A stretch of DNA of 64,000 nt from Miltoncostaea marina (GTDB taxonomy: Bacteria; Actinomycetota; Thermoleophilia; Miltoncostaeales; Miltoncostaeaceae), in the NCBI RefSeq assembly GCF_018141525.1, contig NZ_CP064655.1:1550001-1614000 (forward strand), in the 5' to 3' direction. Below the pieces are notes generated by a model, which was not told the DNA's origin, made no database searches, and saw only the letters and a list, made by a program, of their open reading frames with translations. Position 1 is the stretch's first letter; the number at the start of each line of letters is the position of its first letter. A program made the position numbers and the translations under genes. This document shows positions 1 through 6,808 of the stretch, in pieces.

Positions 1-213
1 CCGGGGCTCGTGGTGGCGGTCAACGCCCACGAGGGCGACCGGGTGGAGCGCGGCGACCGGCTGCTGTCGATCGAGGCGATGAAGATGGAGACGGGCGTGT
101 TCGCCGAGCGCCCGGGGGTGGTGCGGGAGGTGCTGGTGCCCGCCGGCACCCAGGTCGAGACCAAGCAGCTGCTGATGATCGTCGGCGAGGAGGCCGGCGG
201 CGACGAGGGGTAG
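1..213 (+). CDS. Biotin carboxyl carrier domain, C-terminal end of a biotin-dependent carboxylase (partial)
   Basis: Only the last 70 codons lie in the window; the reading frame is open through base 1, so the true start is upstream. The sequence is a classic biotinyl lipoyl-like barrel: the EAMKMET motif (codons at about 73-93) carries the lysine that is biotinylated, with the usual hydrophobic VxxVNxxEGDxVERGD strand before it and a second half (GVVREVLVPAGTQV) that mirrors it. This carrier swings carboxyl-biotin between carboxylase and transferase sites. It could be the end of pyruvate carboxylase, of an acyl-CoA carboxylase alpha chain, or a free carrier protein; the upstream sequence would be needed to decide. 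Confidence 0.85.
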   Translation, partial: PGLVVAVNAHEGDRVERGDRLLSIEAMKMETGVFAERPGVVREVLVPAGTQVETKQLLMIVGEEAGGDEG

Positions 214-246
214 GATCGCGGGGACGCCGAGGGGGAGGGGGAGCGG

Positions 247-651
247 ATGGCCGGTTGGACGAGGATCGACCCGGGCGAGGTCGAGGAGCGGGAGCGCCGC
301 GGCGGCGGGGCCTCGTCGCGCGACCTGGCCGGCGCGCTGGGCGCCGAGTCGATGACGGCCCGCCTCTGGCGCTACGGCCCGGGGCACGAGATGGCCTACC
401 ACCGCCACCAGACCCAGGAGGAGCTCTACCAGCTCGTCTCGGGCGGCCCCCAGGAGATCATGGTCGACGGCGAGACCGTCACCGTGCAGGACGGCGAGTG
501 GCTGCGCTTCCACAAGGACACGCCGCGGCGCATCCAGAACCACACCGACCGCGAGGCCGTCTGGCTCACCATCGGCGCCCCGCCCGGCGAGGGCATCAGG
601 GACGGCATCCGGCTCGACCCCGCCACGGGCGAGGTGATCCCGCGCACGTGA
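247..651 (+). CDS. Cupin-domain protein
   Basis: A 134-residue single-domain cupin. The metal-binding pattern of cupin motif 1 is visible as HRHQTQEELYQLVSG near residues 56-70 (His, His, Glu), followed by the glycine and the second half ending in a conserved tryptophan/threonine strand. Single-domain cupins range from sugar-phosphate isomerases to dioxygenases and small-molecule sensors, so no substrate is assigned. The ATG is preceded by a strong purine-rich ribosome site (GGGGGAGGGGGAG, about 231-243), which supports this start. It sits 33 bp after the carboxylase stop and could be co-transcribed with it. The C-terminal [11 protein letters not shown] tail is probably unstructured. Confidence 0.75.
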   Translation: MAGWTRIDPGEVEERERRGGGASSRDLAGALGAESMTARLWRYGPGHEMAYHRHQTQEELYQLVSGGPQEIMVDGETVTVQDGEWLRFHKDTPRRIQNHTDREAVWLTIGAPPGEGIRDGIRLDPATGEVIPRT

Positions 652-664
652 GGCGGCGCGCCTG

Positions 665-1195
665 ATGGGCCCGCGGCTGTTCGCGCTCGCGGCCCTGCTG
701 GCGCGCCGGCAGGGCCCGGTCGTGGCGCAGGCGCTCCTGCGCGCCGCGCGGGCCTGGCTGGAGGACCCCGCCAACGAGGAGGCCAAGCGCCGGCTGCTCG
801 GCCGGCTGCGCCTCGCGGCCGAGACCGCCGGGGGCGCGGCCGGCCGCATGGGCGGGCGGCTCGCGCGCGAGGTGGAGCGGCGCCGCGTGTCCGTGGCGTC
901 GTGGGAGCGCGACCTGATGGCGCTGCGCTACGAGGTGGTCGACACCGCGCACGGGCCGGTGCGCGACGCGGCGCTCGACGCCTACGCCGCCCAGGCGCGC
1001 GCGGGCGCGCGCCTGATCGCGTCGGCGCGCAACCCGGGCGAGGCACGGCTGGAGATCCTGCGCGCGCTCGAGGCGGAGGAGCGGATGCTGCGCGGCGAGC
1101 GGCTCGGCGCGGCCGAGCGCGAGCGGGCCCGTGCGGCGATCACCGAGGCGCGCGTGGCGGCGGCGGGCCGGGCGCCGGTGGCGCGGCGGCGGTGA
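665..1195 (+). CDS. Uncharacterised alanine/arginine-rich helical protein
   Basis: A 176-residue protein of no recognised family. Composition is dominated by Ala, Arg, Glu and Leu, and the sequence reads as long amphipathic helices, so a coiled-coil or helical-bundle fold is likely. The first 25 residues are hydrophobic with an interspersed Arg pair and could be a peripheral membrane helix, but no clean signal peptide or transmembrane span is seen. It begins 13 bp after the cupin gene, and its TGA overlaps the GTG of the next gene (GTGA), so translation is probably coupled to the oxidoreductase. Function unknown; codon usage matches the neighbours, so it is likely a real gene. Confidence 0.6.
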   Translation: MGPRLFALAALLARRQGPVVAQALLRAARAWLEDPANEEAKRRLLGRLRLAAETAGGAAGRMGGRLAREVERRRVSVASWERDLMALRYEVVDTAHGPVRDAALDAYAAQARAGARLIASARNPGEARLEILRALEAEERMLRGERLGAAERERARAAITEARVAAAGRAPVARRR

Positions 1196-2277
1196 GCGTG
1201 GCGCGCGACTACGACGCCGTGGTGTGCGGCGGCTCGTTCGCCGGCCTCGCCGCGGCGGGCCAGATCGGCGGCAGGGTGCTCGTGATCGACTCGGGCGAGA
1301 TCGGCGACGGCGAGACGTCGGCGTCGGCCGTCCCGCTCGCCTGCCTCGAGAACATGGGCCTGACGGCGTGCATCGAGCAGGTGCACGAGGACCTCGTGCT
1401 GCACACGCGCCGGCGCACCCAGCGGATGCGCTTCTTCCCGTTCGCCACGTTCGACTACCGGCGGCTGTGCCACGAGATGCTCGAGCGCAGCGGCGCCGAC
1501 GTCCTGCGCGCGCGCATCGCGTCGGCCGGGGCGGGGGTCGTGCGGACGAGCGCCGGCACGATCGAGGCGCCGATCCTCGTGGAGGCCACCGGCTGGCGCA
1601 CCTCGGCCCCGGCGGGCGCCGCCCGGCGGCGGGCGCGGGCCGGGCGGCGCAGCTTCGGCGTGGAGGCGCGCCGGCCGTTCCGCGGCGAGGGGCTGCACTT
1701 CTACGTGGGCCCCGGCTGGGGCCGGCGGCGCTTCTGGTGGGTCTTCCCAGCCGGCGACCACGTGCGCGCGGGCCTGGCCGCGTACGACGGCCGGACGGCC
1801 CTCTCCGGTGAGCTGCGGGCGTTCCTGGAGCGCCACGGGCTCGGCGAGCCGGAGCGCCGCCACGGCGGCTACTTCACCTCGCGCTTCGGCGAGCCGGTGC
1901 GCGACGGCATGTTCGTGGCCGGCGACGCCGCCGGGCACTGCCTGCCGGTCTCGGGCGAGGGCATCCGCCCCGCGCTGGTGTTCGGCCAGGTGGCCGGGCG
2001 CCTGGCCGAGCGGGTGCGCACCGGCGAGCTGCCGCTCGACGCGGCGCTGTCGCGGTACCGCGCCTTCGTCACCTCGCGCCGGCGCGGCTACGACGTGCTC
2101 GACCGGCTCCAGACGGCGCTCGACCTGCTGCCCGACCCGCTGTTCGCGCTGTTCGCGCGGGCCGTGGCGAGCGACCGCGTGCTGCCGTGGGCGGTGCGCA
2201 ACTACTGGGAGGTCGCCGACCCGGCGCTCCTCACGCCCACCCGCTCCCGGGAGCCCCTGCCGGCCCTCGCGGCGTGA
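1192..2277 (+). CDS. FAD-dependent oxidoreductase of the geranylgeranyl-reductase/PHBH-like class
   Basis: A 361-residue flavoprotein. The N-terminal Rossmann fold has the [15 protein letters not shown] dinucleotide-binding signature (GxGxxG-like, residues 7-20). The second FAD contact [20 protein letters not shown] (about 238-257) is typical of geranylgeranyl reductase and related halogenase/monooxygenase folds. Such enzymes reduce isoprenoid double bonds or hydroxylate aromatic compounds, so the substrate cannot be assigned. The first glycine-rich motif reads GGSFAG rather than the usual GAGxAG. The start is the GTG that overlaps the previous stop (GTGA); an upstream extension of the open frame only mirrors the previous gene in another frame and is rejected. 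Confidence 0.8.
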   Translation: MSVARDYDAVVCGGSFAGLAAAGQIGGRVLVIDSGEIGDGETSASAVPLACLENMGLTACIEQVHEDLVLHTRRRTQRMRFFPFATFDYRRLCHEMLERSGADVLRARIASAGAGVVRTSAGTIEAPILVEATGWRTSAPAGAARRRARAGRRSFGVEARRPFRGEGLHFYVGPGWGRRRFWWVFPAGDHVRAGLAAYDGRTALSGELRAFLERHGLGEPERRHGGYFTSRFGEPVRDGMFVAGDAAGHCLPVSGEGIRPALVFGQVAGRLAERVRTGELPLDAALSRYRAFVTSRRRGYDVLDRLQTALDLLPDPLFALFARAVASDRVLPWAVRNYWEVADPALLTPTRSREPLPALAA

Positions 2278-2410
2278 TCGCGGGAGGGGTCGAGCCCCGG
2301 CCGCCCCCTGCCGATAGAGGAATGTCCAGCTCGACGCGCACCACGCCGCGGCCTCCCCCCGGCGACGCCGGGTGCGGCGACGGATGTCGCCCCGTCCGCA
2401 GGAGGTCACG

Positions 2411-3262
2411 TTGCCCCGACCGAGCGCCCGCTCCGTCGTCCCCGCCGCCGTCGTGGTGCTCGTCGCCCTCGTCGCGGCGCCGCAGGCTGTCGCCGCCGGC
2501 GGCGTCCAGGCGCCCCACGCCCGCGCCACCCAGGCCACCGTCAAGCTGACCAAGCAGCTCAAGGTGCTGCCCCGGCAGGCCAAGCGCCTCGAGGTGCAGC
2601 TGCGCACCGTCGTCGCCCGCCTGGCGGCGCTCGAGGCGCGGGTGGGCGCCCTCGAGGCCGGCGCCGGGCGGGCCGGCGCGACCGGTGCGCAGGGCCCCCA
2701 GGGGCCCCAGGGGCCGGCCGGCCCCGCCGGCCCGGAGGGGCCGCAGGGACCGGCCGGGCCCAGGGGCACGACCGGCGCGACCGGCCCCCAGGGACCCGCG
2801 GGCGCGCCGGGGCTGGCGTGGCGCGGCGCGTGGAGCGCCGCCACGTCCTACGCCGAGGACGACGTCGTGCGCCACGACGGCTCCTCGTACGTCGCGACCG
2901 GCGCGGTCGCGGCCGGCGGCACCGCGCCCGGGACGAACCCCGCGTGGGACCTGGTCGCCCAGAAGGGGGGCGCGGGGAGCGGCGGCGCCGGCGGCCTCGC
3001 GTTCCGGGTGGAGGCCTCGTCGCCGGTGGTCGCGGCGAACGCGGGGGTCGTCTACCCGGTCAGCCACGAGTGCTCGGGCGGCGGCGTCGCGACGGGCGGG
3101 ATCGCCACCCTGCAGAACTTCGGCCACGGCGAGGTCGTGGGCGGGGAGATCGCGACCGACGGCGACGGCGTGCCGCGCCGCTGGGTCGTGTACGTGCGGT
3201 CGAACGTCTCGAACGACATCACGGTGACCGTCTCGGTGGTCTGCGCGACGCCGGCGTCGTGA
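2411..3262 (+). CDS. Secreted collagen-like protein with coiled coil and carbohydrate-binding-like module
   Basis: About 283 residues. A TTG start is chosen because a perfect GGAGGT lies 4 nt upstream (2401-2406) and the protein then begins directly with an Arg-tipped signal peptide (hydrophobic [16 protein letters not shown], cleavage near AVAA-GG). Next come a short heptad-like segment (residues about 45-80, [22 protein letters not shown]), about 15 Gly-X-Y collagen triplets rich in GPQ/GPA, then a module with [11 protein letters not shown] and [13 protein letters not shown] that resembles chitin/cellulose-binding CBM5/12 domains. The C-terminal 80 residues are an uncharacterised beta-rich domain. 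The coiled coil probably trimerises the collagen stem, giving an extracellular stalk. In-frame ATGs at 2372-2384 exist but lack a good ribosome site. Confidence 0.75.
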   Translation: MPRPSARSVVPAAVVVLVALVAAPQAVAAGGVQAPHARATQATVKLTKQLKVLPRQAKRLEVQLRTVVARLAALEARVGALEAGAGRAGATGAQGPQGPQGPAGPAGPEGPQGPAGPRGTTGATGPQGPAGAPGLAWRGAWSAATSYAEDDVVRHDGSSYVATGAVAAGGTAPGTNPAWDLVAQKGGAGSGGAGGLAFRVEASSPVVAANAGVVYPVSHECSGGGVATGGIATLQNFGHGEVVGGEIATDGDGVPRRWVVYVRSNVSNDITVTVSVVCATPAS

Positions 3263-3290
3263 CCGGCCGGGGGCCCGCCGGTCGCGCGTC

Positions 3291-3296
3291 TATACT
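3291..3296 (+). promoter_or_regulatory. -10 element (TATACT) of a leaderless dapA transcript
   Basis: TATACT ends 8 nt before the GTG of dapA, so transcription should start at or next to the start codon. There is no ribosome site before this GTG. No convincing -35 hexamer is seen. Confidence 0.6.
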
Positions 3297-3303
3297 CCCG
3301 CCC

Positions 3304-4182
3304 GTGTTCGGCGCGATCCTGACCGCGATGGTCACCCCCTTCGACGCGGACGGCCGGGTCGACGAGGCGGCCGCCGCCGCGCTGGCGCGGCACCTGGTGG
3401 AGCACGGCTCCGACGGCCTCGTCATGGCGGGGACGACGGGCGAGGCCTCCACGCTCACCGACGACGAGAAGGTCGGCCTCTTCCGGCTGGCCCGGCGTGA
3501 GGTGGGGGACCGGGCGACCGTCGTGGCCGGCACGGGCTCCAACGACACCGCGCACTCGGTGCACCTGACGCACCTGGCCGCCGAGGCCGGCGCCGACGCC
3601 GCGCTCGTGGTGACGCCGTACTACAACCGCCCGCCGCGGGCCGGCATCGTGGCGCACGTCGCCGCGATCGCGGAGGTCGGCGTGCCGGTGATCCTCTACA
3701 ACATCCCGGGCCGGGCCGGGCTCAACCTGGAGCCGGACATCATCGCCGAGCTGGCGACGATCCCGAACGTCGTCGCGCTCAAGCAGGCCAACCCGGACCT
3801 CGACCAGTGCCGGCGCGTCGCCGAGACGACCGACCTGGTCATCTACGCGGGCAACGATGACATGACGCTGGCCGTCGCCGAGATGGGCGGCGCCGGCGTC
3901 ATCTCCGTCGCCTCGCATCTGGTGGGGGAGGAGATGGCCGCGGTCGTGGCCGCGGCCCGGGCCGGCGAGCTCGACGAGGCCCGGCGGCGCGACGCCGAGC
4001 TGACGGACCTCTACGCGGGGCTCTTCGTGACCACCAGCCCCATCCTGATCAAGGCGGCGCTCGAGATGCTCGGGCTCATCCCTTCCGGCCGCCTCCGCCT
4101 GCCGCTCGTCGAGGCCACGCCGGTGCAGCGGGACATCCTGCGCACGGTCCTCGAGCGCCAGGGCATTCTCGCGCGGGGATAG
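3304..4182 (+). CDS. dapA: 4-hydroxy-tetrahydrodipicolinate synthase
   Basis: A cytoplasmic TIM-barrel lyase that condenses pyruvate with aspartate semialdehyde, the first committed step to diaminopimelate and lysine. The 292-residue length is standard. Visible family features are GTTGE (residues 43-47, substrate threonines), TPYYNRP (104-110), the catalytic tyrosine in LYNIPGR (Tyr132) and the Schiff-base lysine in VALKQ (Lys160). The GTG start at 3304 follows a TATACT -10 element by 8 nt with no Shine-Dalgarno, so the mRNA is probably leaderless. rnj follows 32 bp downstream, an arrangement seen in other actinobacteria. Two more DAP-pathway genes (dapF and an aminotransferase) lie about 12 kb downstream. 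Confidence 0.95.
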   Translation: MFGAILTAMVTPFDADGRVDEAAAAALARHLVEHGSDGLVMAGTTGEASTLTDDEKVGLFRLARREVGDRATVVAGTGSNDTAHSVHLTHLAAEAGADAALVVTPYYNRPPRAGIVAHVAAIAEVGVPVILYNIPGRAGLNLEPDIIAELATIPNVVALKQANPDLDQCRRVAETTDLVIYAGNDDMTLAVAEMGGAGVISVASHLVGEEMAAVVAAARAGELDEARRRDAELTDLYAGLFVTTSPILIKAALEMLGLIPSGRLRLPLVEATPVQRDILRTVLERQGILARG

Positions 4183-4214
4183 CCCCCGCGATCGCAACGG
4201 ACTGAGGAGGTCGG

Positions 4215-5909
4215 ATGCCGGCGAGCGGATCCGTGCACGTCATCCCGCTCGGCGGGGCGGGGGAGATCGGCAAGAACATGTACGTGGTCGAGCACGACGA
4301 GCGCATCGTGGTCATCGACTGCGGCATCACCTTCCCCAAGAACGACCAGATGGGCGTCGACATCGTCCTGCCGGACTTCGGCTACCTCATCGAGCGGGCG
4401 GATCGGGTCGAGGCGCTGATCCTCACCCACGGCCACGAGGACCACATCGGCGCCGTGCCGTTCCTGCTGCGGGCGATCGGCCCCGTGCCGATCCACGGCC
4501 GCCGCTTCACGCTCGCGCTGCTGCGCACGAAGCTGGAGGAGCACCGGCTGCTCGACAAGGTCGAGCTCAACGAGGTGCGCTTCGACGGCCCCCAGCGGAT
4601 CGGCCCGTTCGACACGGAGTTCGTGCCGCTCACCCACAGCACGCCCGACTGCGCCGCGGTCGCCCTCAGCACCCCCGCCGGGACCATCGTGCACACCGGC
4701 GACTTCGGCATCGAGTACGCGCCCGTCGGCGGCCGTCGCAGCGACCTGCCGGCCCTCGCGCGCCTGGGCGAGCGCGGCGTGCAGCTGCTGCTCGCCGACT
4801 CCACCAACGCCGAGGAGGGCCCGATGCCCTCCGCGCTGCCCACCCGCGGCGTGCGCAGCGAGCTGGCGCGCATCTTCGCCACCGCCCGCGGCCGGGTGCT
4901 CGTCACCACCTTCTCGTCGCACATCCACCGCGTGCAGCAGGTGCTCGACGCGGCGTACGACGACGGCCGCGTCGTCGCGCTCGTGGGCCGCTCGCTCACC
5001 CGCAACGTCAACATGGCGGCCAACCTCACCGACCCCGAGACCGGCCGGCCGTACCTCACCCCGCCGCCCGGCACGCTCGTGCGGCTGCGCGAGCTGGATG
5101 CCCACCCGCGCGACGAGCAGGTGCTCATCTGCACCGGCAGCCAGGGCGAGCCGATGGCCGCGCTCAGCCGCATCGCGCGCGGCGAGCACAACCAGGTGTC
5201 GATCGAGCCGGGCGACACCGTGCTCTACTCGTCGAGCACCGTCCCGGGCAACGAGCTGGCCGTCAACGAGATCGTCAACCGCCTCGTGCGGGCCAAGGCG
5301 GACTTCATCACCGAGCGCCAGAACCCCCGCGTGCACGTCTCGGGGCACGGCAGCGCGAGCGACCTGCTGCTCATGCTGGAGCTGCTGCGGCCGCGCTTCT
5401 TCGCACCGATCCACGGCGAGGCCCGCCACCAGCGCGCGCACGCCGACCTGGCCGAGGCGCTCGGCATCGGCGCCGACCGGACCCTCATCCTCGACAACGG
5501 CGACGTGCTCGAGGTGACCCCCGACGCCGCGGCGGTTGTCGACCGCGTCCACGCCGGGCTGACCTACGTCGACCAGGCCGGCGGCGGCGACATCACCGAG
5601 AGCATCCTCCGCGACCGCCGGCACCTGGCCGACGACGGCCTGGTGGTGGTCATCGCGCGGGTCGACGCCAGCGACGGCACCAGCCTGGGCGACGCCGAGA
5701 TCATCACGCGCGGCTTCGGCGCCGCCGGCGACGAGGAGCTCATCGAGGAGACACGCCTGGCGGTCGAGCGCTCGCTCGCCGCCTCGTCGGAGCAGCAGGT
5801 CACCGAGATCGGCATCCTCCAGCACCAGCTCCACGACGCCGTCACCGCCCTCGTGCGCAAGCGCACCTCGCAGCGGCCGCTCGTCGTCCCCGTGATCGTG
5901 GAGGTCTGA
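4215..5909 (+). CDS. rnj: Ribonuclease J
   Basis: A 564-residue metallo-beta-lactamase/beta-CASP RNase with both endonuclease and 5'-to-3' exonuclease activity in mRNA decay and rRNA maturation. The N-terminus has GGAGEIGKN (residues 13-21). The metal site THGHEDHIG lies at 71-79, with further ligands in LTHSTPD and HTGDFGIEY. The beta-CASP signature SGHGSASDL and the C-terminal histidine loop in PIHGEARHQ are intact. A strong GAGGAGG site (4203-4209) precedes the ATG. It follows dapA closely and is probably co-transcribed with it. The long hairpin-rich gap downstream separates it from ftsK. Confidence 0.95.
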   Translation: MPASGSVHVIPLGGAGEIGKNMYVVEHDERIVVIDCGITFPKNDQMGVDIVLPDFGYLIERADRVEALILTHGHEDHIGAVPFLLRAIGPVPIHGRRFTLALLRTKLEEHRLLDKVELNEVRFDGPQRIGPFDTEFVPLTHSTPDCAAVALSTPAGTIVHTGDFGIEYAPVGGRRSDLPALARLGERGVQLLLADSTNAEEGPMPSALPTRGVRSELARIFATARGRVLVTTFSSHIHRVQQVLDAAYDDGRVVALVGRSLTRNVNMAANLTDPETGRPYLTPPPGTLVRLRELDAHPRDEQVLICTGSQGEPMAALSRIARGEHNQVSIEPGDTVLYSSSTVPGNELAVNEIVNRLVRAKADFITERQNPRVHVSGHGSASDLLLMLELLRPRFFAPIHGEARHQRAHADLAEALGIGADRTLILDNGDVLEVTPDAAAVVDRVHAGLTYVDQAGGGDITESILRDRRHLADDGLVVVIARVDASDGTSLGDAEIITRGFGAAGDEELIEETRLAVERSLAASSEQQVTEIGILQHQLHDAVTALVRKRTSQRPLVVPVIVEV

Positions 5910-5960
5910 GGGGTCCCGAGCCGGCGTCCGGCCCCGGCGCCCTGGGGCCGGCCGCCGCTT

Positions 5961-6187
5961 GACGAGGTCGTCGAGGGACGGGGTCGGCTGGGGCCGATCC
6001 TGAGCGCGGGCGGGACCCGGCCCTCTCGGGCCGGCCCGTCCGTCGACGAGTCGTCGACGGACCGGGTCGGCTGGGGCCGATCCACTGCGCGGGCGGGACC
6101 CGGCCTATCCCGTGACGAGGTCGTCGACGGACCGGGTCGGCGGGGGCCGATCCTGAGCGCGGGCGGGACCCGGCCCTGCGGGCCGGC
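5961..6187 (+). repeat. Three imperfect direct repeats of about 70-84 bp
   Basis: Units start at 5961, 6045 and 6114. Each carries GACGAG(G)TCGTCGA, then GACCGGGTCGG, GGGGCCGATCC and CGGGCGGGACCCGGCC in the same order. Spacing is 84 and then 69 bp because of small insertions or deletions. Each unit ends in a GC hairpin. No coding potential. Confidence 0.8.
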
Positions 6188-6230
6188 TCGCGCTGGGCAC
6201 GGTGTCGACCGGCGTGCCCCTCACGCGGGG

Positions 6231-6253
6231 ACCCGGCCTCTTTCGGGCCGGGT
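6231..6253. terminator. Hairpin, 8-bp perfect stem
   Basis: ACCCGGCC (6231-6238) pairs perfectly with GGCCGGGT (6246-6253) around a 7-nt loop. It lies 320 bp after rnj. There is no T-tract, so a terminator role is only possible. Confidence 0.35.
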
Positions 6254-6259
6254 CACGCG

Positions 6260-6288
6260 GCAAATCGCCCCTGGCCGGGGCGATTTGC
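6260..6288. terminator. Hairpin, 12-bp perfect stem with 5-nt loop
   Basis: GCAAATCGCCCC (6260-6271) is perfectly complementary to GGGGCGATTTGC (6277-6288). The AT-containing end stands out in this GC-rich DNA. It lies between rnj and ftsK and could terminate rnj transcripts or be part of a structured RNA. No T-run follows. Confidence 0.45.
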
Positions 6289-6620
6289 GGACCGGCGCAC
6301 CGCCTTCGGCGGGGCGGGCGCCGGAAACCCCACCGACGTGAGCGTCCGTGGTGCGCGTGGGGTGTGCCCCGCGCCCTCGTGGCCGGTGATCCCTCCCGCC
6401 TTCGGCGGTCGTGTCTACGACCACGTCGAAGCTCGGTCACGTCGTCCAGGACGGATCACGACCACGCGGGCCAGGACGGGTCCGCACCGCGACCGGGTCG
6501 CCGCGCGGCGCGCCCCGGCGGCGCGTCAGCGCCGACGGAGCCGCGCGGTTAGGGGCAATCTGCCGAATCGGCGCGCCCCGGCCGCCAGGCCGGAGCCGAT
6601 TCGGCCGGCGCGCCCGCCGG

Positions 6621-6729
6621 CGTTCCTCAGTTCGACGCAGCCGGGACCTCTCTGCGAAGCGGAAGGTCCCGGCGGACGCCCCTGGCTCGCCGCCGCGCGC
6701 CGGCCAGCGTTCCTCAGCCCGACGCAGCC
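6621..6729 (+). repeat. Pair of 22-bp direct repeats flanking a hairpin
   Basis: CGTTCCTCAG-NN-CGACGCAGCC occurs at 6621-6642 and 6708-6729 with only the two central bases changed. Between them is a GGGACCT...AGGTCCC inverted repeat (about 6643-6671). Confidence 0.7.
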
Positions 6730-6808
6730 CCGGCAGGAACCGCGGCCCCCGTCGCCAATCCCCCCCTCGCGGGCGTGTGCCCGTACGTCGCGCATCCGGA
6801 GGTGTGAG

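Larger units (their letters stand above)
5910..6808. other. Long non-coding gap between rnj and ftsK, rich in direct repeats and hairpins
   Basis: About 900 bp with no convincing gene; the open frames here are low-complexity Arg/Pro/Gly translations with no family resemblance. It holds three imperfect direct repeats (5961-6187), several perfect hairpins (listed separately), a near-palindrome and its inverted copy (6562-6572 and 6595-6605, GCCGAATCGGC and GCCGATTCGGC), and two 22-bp direct repeats (6621-6642 and 6708-6729). The end carries the ftsK ribosome site. It could be a structured leader or small RNA locus, or decayed repeat DNA. Confidence 0.6.

Noticed and set aside
6338-6808. N-terminal extension of FtsK from the GTG at 6338
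   Set aside because: No ribosome site, Arg/Pro low-complexity sequence, and the region is packed with DNA repeats and hairpins; the GGAGGTG-ATC start fits better.
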